The notes under the pieces: generated by a model | The model's input: only the letters and a program-made list of their open reading frames with translations | Told to the model about the DNA's origin: nothing | Database searches by the model: none | Shown: positions 38,732 to 41,399 of the stretch, piece after piece | Layout: every line of letters begins with the position of its first letter | Position numbering within the stretch: the stretch's first letter is position 1 | Source: an uncultured Actinomycetes bacterium | Lineage (GTDB): Bacteria; Actinomycetota; Actinomycetes; Actinomycetales; Microbacteriaceae | DNA: 41,399 nt | Direction of reading: 5' to 3' | Assembly (NCBI GenBank): GCA_903920435.1 | Contig: CAIXMB010000080.1 | Coordinates: 1 to 41,399 of the forward strand | Position numbers and translations under genes: made by a program

Positions 38732-39166
38732 GTGCAAACCCCCGCCCGCCCGCCGACGTACTCCCTGCAGGAGATCGTGCAGCTCAGCCGCGCCTTCGAG
38801 GCGCACCTCGGCCAGCAGCTCACCGTCAATCTGACAGATCTTGCAGCAATGGAGCACCTCATCTCCAGCGGGCCGCTCGGGCCGGGCGAGCTCGCGCGGC
38901 GGCTGGGGATCACTCCGCCCGCGGTGACCGCAGTGGTCGATCGGCTCGAAGAGCTCGGGCATGCCACCCGGGGGCCGAACCCCGCCGACCGGAGGGCGGT
39001 CGTGGTGACGGCGGCGCCGGCATCCGTGCACAAGGCCATGTCGTACCTGCTGCCGATGATCGGCGACATCGACGCGACCCTCGACGAGTTCGACGCCGAC
39101 GAGCAGGCGACGATCGCCGAGTACCTCGAGCGCGTGGTGGCGGCCTACCGCCACCACATCCCGTGA
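38732..39166 (+). CDS. MarR-family transcriptional regulator
   Basis: 144 aa. Winged helix: LTDLAAMEHLISSGPLGPGELARRLGITPPAVTAVVDRLEELGHATRGPNPADRRAVVVTAAP (about residues 33-97), with the DRR-containing wing typical of MarR. N- and C-terminal helices for dimerisation flank it (LQEIVQLSRAFEAHLGQQL; EQATIAEYLERVVAAYRHHI). Divergent from the MMPL transporter, so likely its ligand-released repressor. Overlaps the next gene by 4 nt (GTGA). Probably leaderless. Confidence 0.87.
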   Translation: MQTPARPPTYSLQEIVQLSRAFEAHLGQQLTVNLTDLAAMEHLISSGPLGPGELARRLGITPPAVTAVVDRLEELGHATRGPNPADRRAVVVTAAPASVHKAMSYLLPMIGDIDATLDEFDADEQATIAEYLERVVAAYRHHIP

Positions 39167-39528
39167 TCTCGCGCCGGGAGGCCGCGCTCCGCCTCGACAT
39201 CCCGCTCGAGATGGCGAACCGCCACGGGCTGCCCGCGCGCATGACCGAGGCCGAGCTCGAGGCGATGCGCGCCGACCCGCCGCCGTGGCTCGCGCAGTCG
39301 TGGGCGAATCGCACGGGTACGAAGCCGGTCTGGGTGCAGCTCACGTGCGACATCTGCGGGTTCACCGAGGCCGCGCGGCCGAAGAAGTGGTGGCCCGCCT
39401 TCACGTGGCTGTCGTGCGAGGAGCACGCGGCAGCGGAATTGCCCGCGCTCGCCACGGGATTCGTGCGCTCGGAGGTCGATGGCATCGGCAGCAGGTTCAT
39501 CGGCATCATCGATGAACCCGCGCTCTGA
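39163..39528 (+). CDS. Small protein with a CxxC...CxxH zinc motif, unknown function
   Basis: 121 aa from GTG 39163, translationally coupled to marR. N-terminal half is helical: REAALRLDIPLEMANRHGLPARMTEAELEAM, which resembles a DNA- or protein-binding helix pair. The C-terminal half has LTCDICGF and LSCEEHAAAEL, i.e. C-x2-C and C-x2-H, consistent with one structural zinc. No signal peptide. No family name recognised; coupling to marR suggests a role linked to that regulator or chance operon neighbours. Confidence 0.62.
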   Translation: MISRREAALRLDIPLEMANRHGLPARMTEAELEAMRADPPPWLAQSWANRTGTKPVWVQLTCDICGFTEAARPKKWWPAFTWLSCEEHAAAELPALATGFVRSEVDGIGSRFIGIIDEPAL

Positions 39529-39587
39529 TACCAACTGCGTTCACTGGGCGACTAACCCGCCCTCGCCGGTCTGGCCAGAGTAGTCGC

Positions 39588-41066
39588 ATGACTGAACCCA
39601 CTACGCGCCGACGCCTGGGCGTCCCCGCCGTCACCTTCATGATCGTCGCGGCATCGGCGCCGCTCACGGTCCTCGCCGGCGGAGTCACGACGACCTTCGC
39701 CGTCACGGGAGTCCTCGGAGTCCCGCTCTCGTTCCTGCTCCTCGGGGCCGCGCTCGCCCTGTTCGCGGTCGGCTATGCCGCAATGAGCAGGTTCATCACC
39801 AACGCCGGCGCGTTCTATTCGTACATCTCGCAGGGGCTCGGTAGGCCGGTCGGCGTCGGGGCCTCGCTTGTCGCCCTCGTCGCCTACAACGCCATGCAGG
39901 TGGGCATCTACGGCATGCTCGGCTACACGGTCTCCGACCTGCTGGCCACGCGCCTGGGGCTCGCCGTGCCGTGGTGGGTTCCCGTGCTCGTGTGCGTCGC
40001 GATCGTCGGCGTGCTGGGCGTCAACCGCGTTGACCTCTCGGCGAAGGTGCTCGGCGTGCTCGTTGGCCTCGAGTTCCTCGTCGTCATCGTCTACGACATC
40101 GCGTCGTTCGCCGTCGCGCCCGAAGGCGCCAACGCCGTGGCCCTGGCGCCCTCGAGCCTGTTCACGACGGGCATCGGGGCCGTGTTCGCCTTCGGCATCG
40201 CCGCCTTCATGGGCTTCGAGTCGGCCGCCATCTACAGCGAGGAGTCGAAGGACCCCAAGCGCACGATCGCCCGCGCCACCTATACCGCCGTCGCGATCAT
40301 CGCCCTGTTCTACGCGATCTCGTCGCTGGCCATGACGATCGGTGTCGGCCCGTCGCAGGTCATCGACGTCTCGCGCGCCCAGGGCCCGTCGCTGATCTTC
40401 CAGTTCCTCGGCAGCAACGTGGGCGTGGTCATCAGCGACCTCGCGCAGCTGCTGTTCGTGACGAGCCTGTTCGCCTCACTGCAGAGCTTCCACAACGCCG
40501 TGGCGCGCTACTTCTTCTCGCTCGGCCGGGAGGGCGTGCTCCCCGCCGCCCTCGCCAAGATCGGCAAGCGCAGCGGTGCGCCGTGGTCGGGCTCGGTCGC
40601 GCAGACGGTCATCGCCGTCGTGGTGATCGTGGCGTTCGCCATCGCGGGCGCGTCGTGGGTTCCGCCGGAGGGGCTGCCCGCCGAGCTGTTCCCCGTGCTC
40701 ACGCTCTTCACGTGGCTGACCAACGCCGGGGCGATGGGACTCGTGCTGCTCATGGCCGTCATCTCGATCGCCGTCATCGGGTTCTTCCGCAGGGATTCCC
40801 GCGGGGTGGGCACCTGGCAGCGCCTCATCGCGCCCGTGATCTCGTTCCTCGCCCTCGGCACCGTCTTCGCGCTCATCATCGCGAACTTCACCGTGCTCCT
40901 CGGCCAGACCGAGCCGGATGCCACGACCTACGTCCTCCCCGCGATCGTGCTCGTCCCGGCGGTCATCGGCATCCTGTGGGGCCTGTGGCTCAAGGCGAAG
41001 CGTCCCGCGACGTACGCCCAGGTCGGCCACGGCGTCGAGGACGAGCCGATCCGGCTCGGGGAGTAG
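39588..41066 (+). CDS. APC-superfamily amino acid permease
   Basis: 492 aa with about twelve transmembrane helices. Typical APC features: VTFMIVAASAPLTVLAGGVTTTFAV (helix 1), ALFAVGYAAMSRFITNAGAFYSYISQGLGRPVG (helix 2-3 region with GAFYSY), FGIAAFMGFESAAIYSEESKDPKRTIARATY (the helix 6 FESA and conserved EESKDP.RTI loop), and SLGREGVLPAALAKIGKRSGAP. Substrate unassigned: amino acid or polyamine. CAGAGT ends 6 nt before the ATG and there is no Shine-Dalgarno, so a leaderless mRNA is possible. Confidence 0.87.
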   Translation: MTEPTTRRRLGVPAVTFMIVAASAPLTVLAGGVTTTFAVTGVLGVPLSFLLLGAALALFAVGYAAMSRFITNAGAFYSYISQGLGRPVGVGASLVALVAYNAMQVGIYGMLGYTVSDLLATRLGLAVPWWVPVLVCVAIVGVLGVNRVDLSAKVLGVLVGLEFLVVIVYDIASFAVAPEGANAVALAPSSLFTTGIGAVFAFGIAAFMGFESAAIYSEESKDPKRTIARATYTAVAIIALFYAISSLAMTIGVGPSQVIDVSRAQGPSLIFQFLGSNVGVVISDLAQLLFVTSLFASLQSFHNAVARYFFSLGREGVLPAALAKIGKRSGAPWSGSVAQTVIAVVVIVAFAIAGASWVPPEGLPAELFPVLTLFTWLTNAGAMGLVLLMAVISIAVIGFFRRDSRGVGTWQRLIAPVISFLALGTVFALIIANFTVLLGQTEPDATTYVLPAIVLVPAVIGILWGLWLKAKRPATYAQVGHGVEDEPIRLGE

Positions 41067-41079
41067 TCGGCGGCGGGGC

Positions 41080-41399
41080 CTATGGCGCGATCGACAGGAA
41101 GATGAACGCGCCGAACAGCACGAGGTGCACGCCGCCCTGCAGCCGGGTTGCGCGCCCGGGTGCGAGCGTGAGGATGCTCACGACCACGGTGAGCACGAGC
41201 AGCACGATCTGAGTGGGGTCGAGCCCGAGCACGAGCGGCCCGGTGAGGAAGATCGACGCGAGCGCGATCGCCGGGATGGTGAGCCCGATGCTCGCCATGG
41301 CCGAGCCGAGGGCGAGGTTGAGGCTCGTCTGGATCCGGTCGGCGCGCGCCGCCCGGATCGCCGCGATGCTCTCGGGCAGCAGCACGAGCAGGGCGATGA
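41080..41399 (-). CDS. chaA: ChaA-type calcium (sodium)/proton antiporter, C-terminal part
   Basis: Runs off the right edge; 105 codons are visible, ending at 41080. The fragment reads IALLVLLPESIAAIRAARADRIQTSLNLALGSAMASIGLTIPAIALASIFLTG, which matches the alpha-2 repeat of the CaCA superfamily ChaA subgroup: LPE..AA.RAA and the ion-binding GSA..SIGLT.P segment. Two more helices follow. It exchanges cytosolic Ca2+ or Na+ for protons. Convergent with the APC permease, 13 nt between stops. Confidence 0.8.
   Translation of the reverse strand, partial: IALLVLLPESIAAIRAARADRIQTSLNLALGSAMASIGLTIPAIALASIFLTGPLVLGLDPTQIVLLVLTVVVSILTLAPGRATRLQGGVHLVLFGAFIFLSIAP

Overview
The window is about 70% G+C with dense, short-spaced genes, GTG and ATG starts, frequent 1-4 nt start/stop overlaps and several apparently leaderless genes. 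Gene content (the DUF7882 pair, the RimK/PF05618 pair, binding-protein sugar transporters without a linked ATPase, LacI regulators) suggests a chromosomal segment from an actinobacterium of the family Microbacteriaceae. No rRNA, tRNA, insertion sequence, phage or CRISPR array was recognised.

Layout. 1-2217: end of a luciferase-like monooxygenase, an F420/NADP-type oxidoreductase, a small acidic protein and a b-type cytochrome membrane protein. 2214-3916: divergent RimK-TrkA_C fusion and PF05618 retropepsin-like protease. 4000-8887: a nucleoside salvage island (phosphorylase, ADA-family deaminase, BMP-type nucleoside-binding lipoprotein, MFS carrier, GntR regulator). 8916-11352: TetR regulator divergent from a DUF6230 / DUF6114 / secreted-protein cassette, with a perfect 20-bp operator candidate between them and a 13-bp-stem terminator at the end.

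11436-30191 is the main discovery. A FucU/RbsD mutarotase, a DUF4185 (GH183-type) lipoprotein, a sugar ABC importer, an ABC exporter pair, a Gfo/Idh protein, a beta-propeller lipoprotein, a DUF2961 (GH172) enzyme, a LacI regulator, a GH116 enzyme, a fucose/D-arabinose isomerase-type enzyme and an FGGY kinase form three transcription units. Each of the three promoter regions carries the same palindrome, [G][A/G]AATCGATTTC. GH183, GH172 and GH116 are the family combination known for taking apart D-arabinan, the furanose polymer of mycobacterial and corynebacterial arabinogalactan and lipoarabinomannan. FucI-type isomerase plus a ribulokinase-like kinase is the expected route D-arabinose -> D-ribulose -> D-ribulose 5-phosphate. 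My reading is a D-arabinan scavenging locus: endo-cleavage outside the cell, uptake of oligosaccharides, exo-cleavage in the cytosol, and entry into the pentose phosphate pathway under one LacI repressor.

30213-34480: a second sugar module (Gfo/Idh dehydrogenase, DUF993 aldolase-like protein, TIM-barrel isomerase) with its own LacI regulator and a promoter carrying two 14-bp operators. 34555-36643: small Microbacteriaceae-type proteins, including a membrane-anchored lysozyme-like-fold candidate and two tandem DUF7882 paralogues. 36640-39528: MMPL transporter divergent from a MarR regulator and a small zinc-motif protein. 39588-41399: APC amino-acid permease and the C-terminal part of a ChaA-type cation/proton antiporter cut by the window edge.
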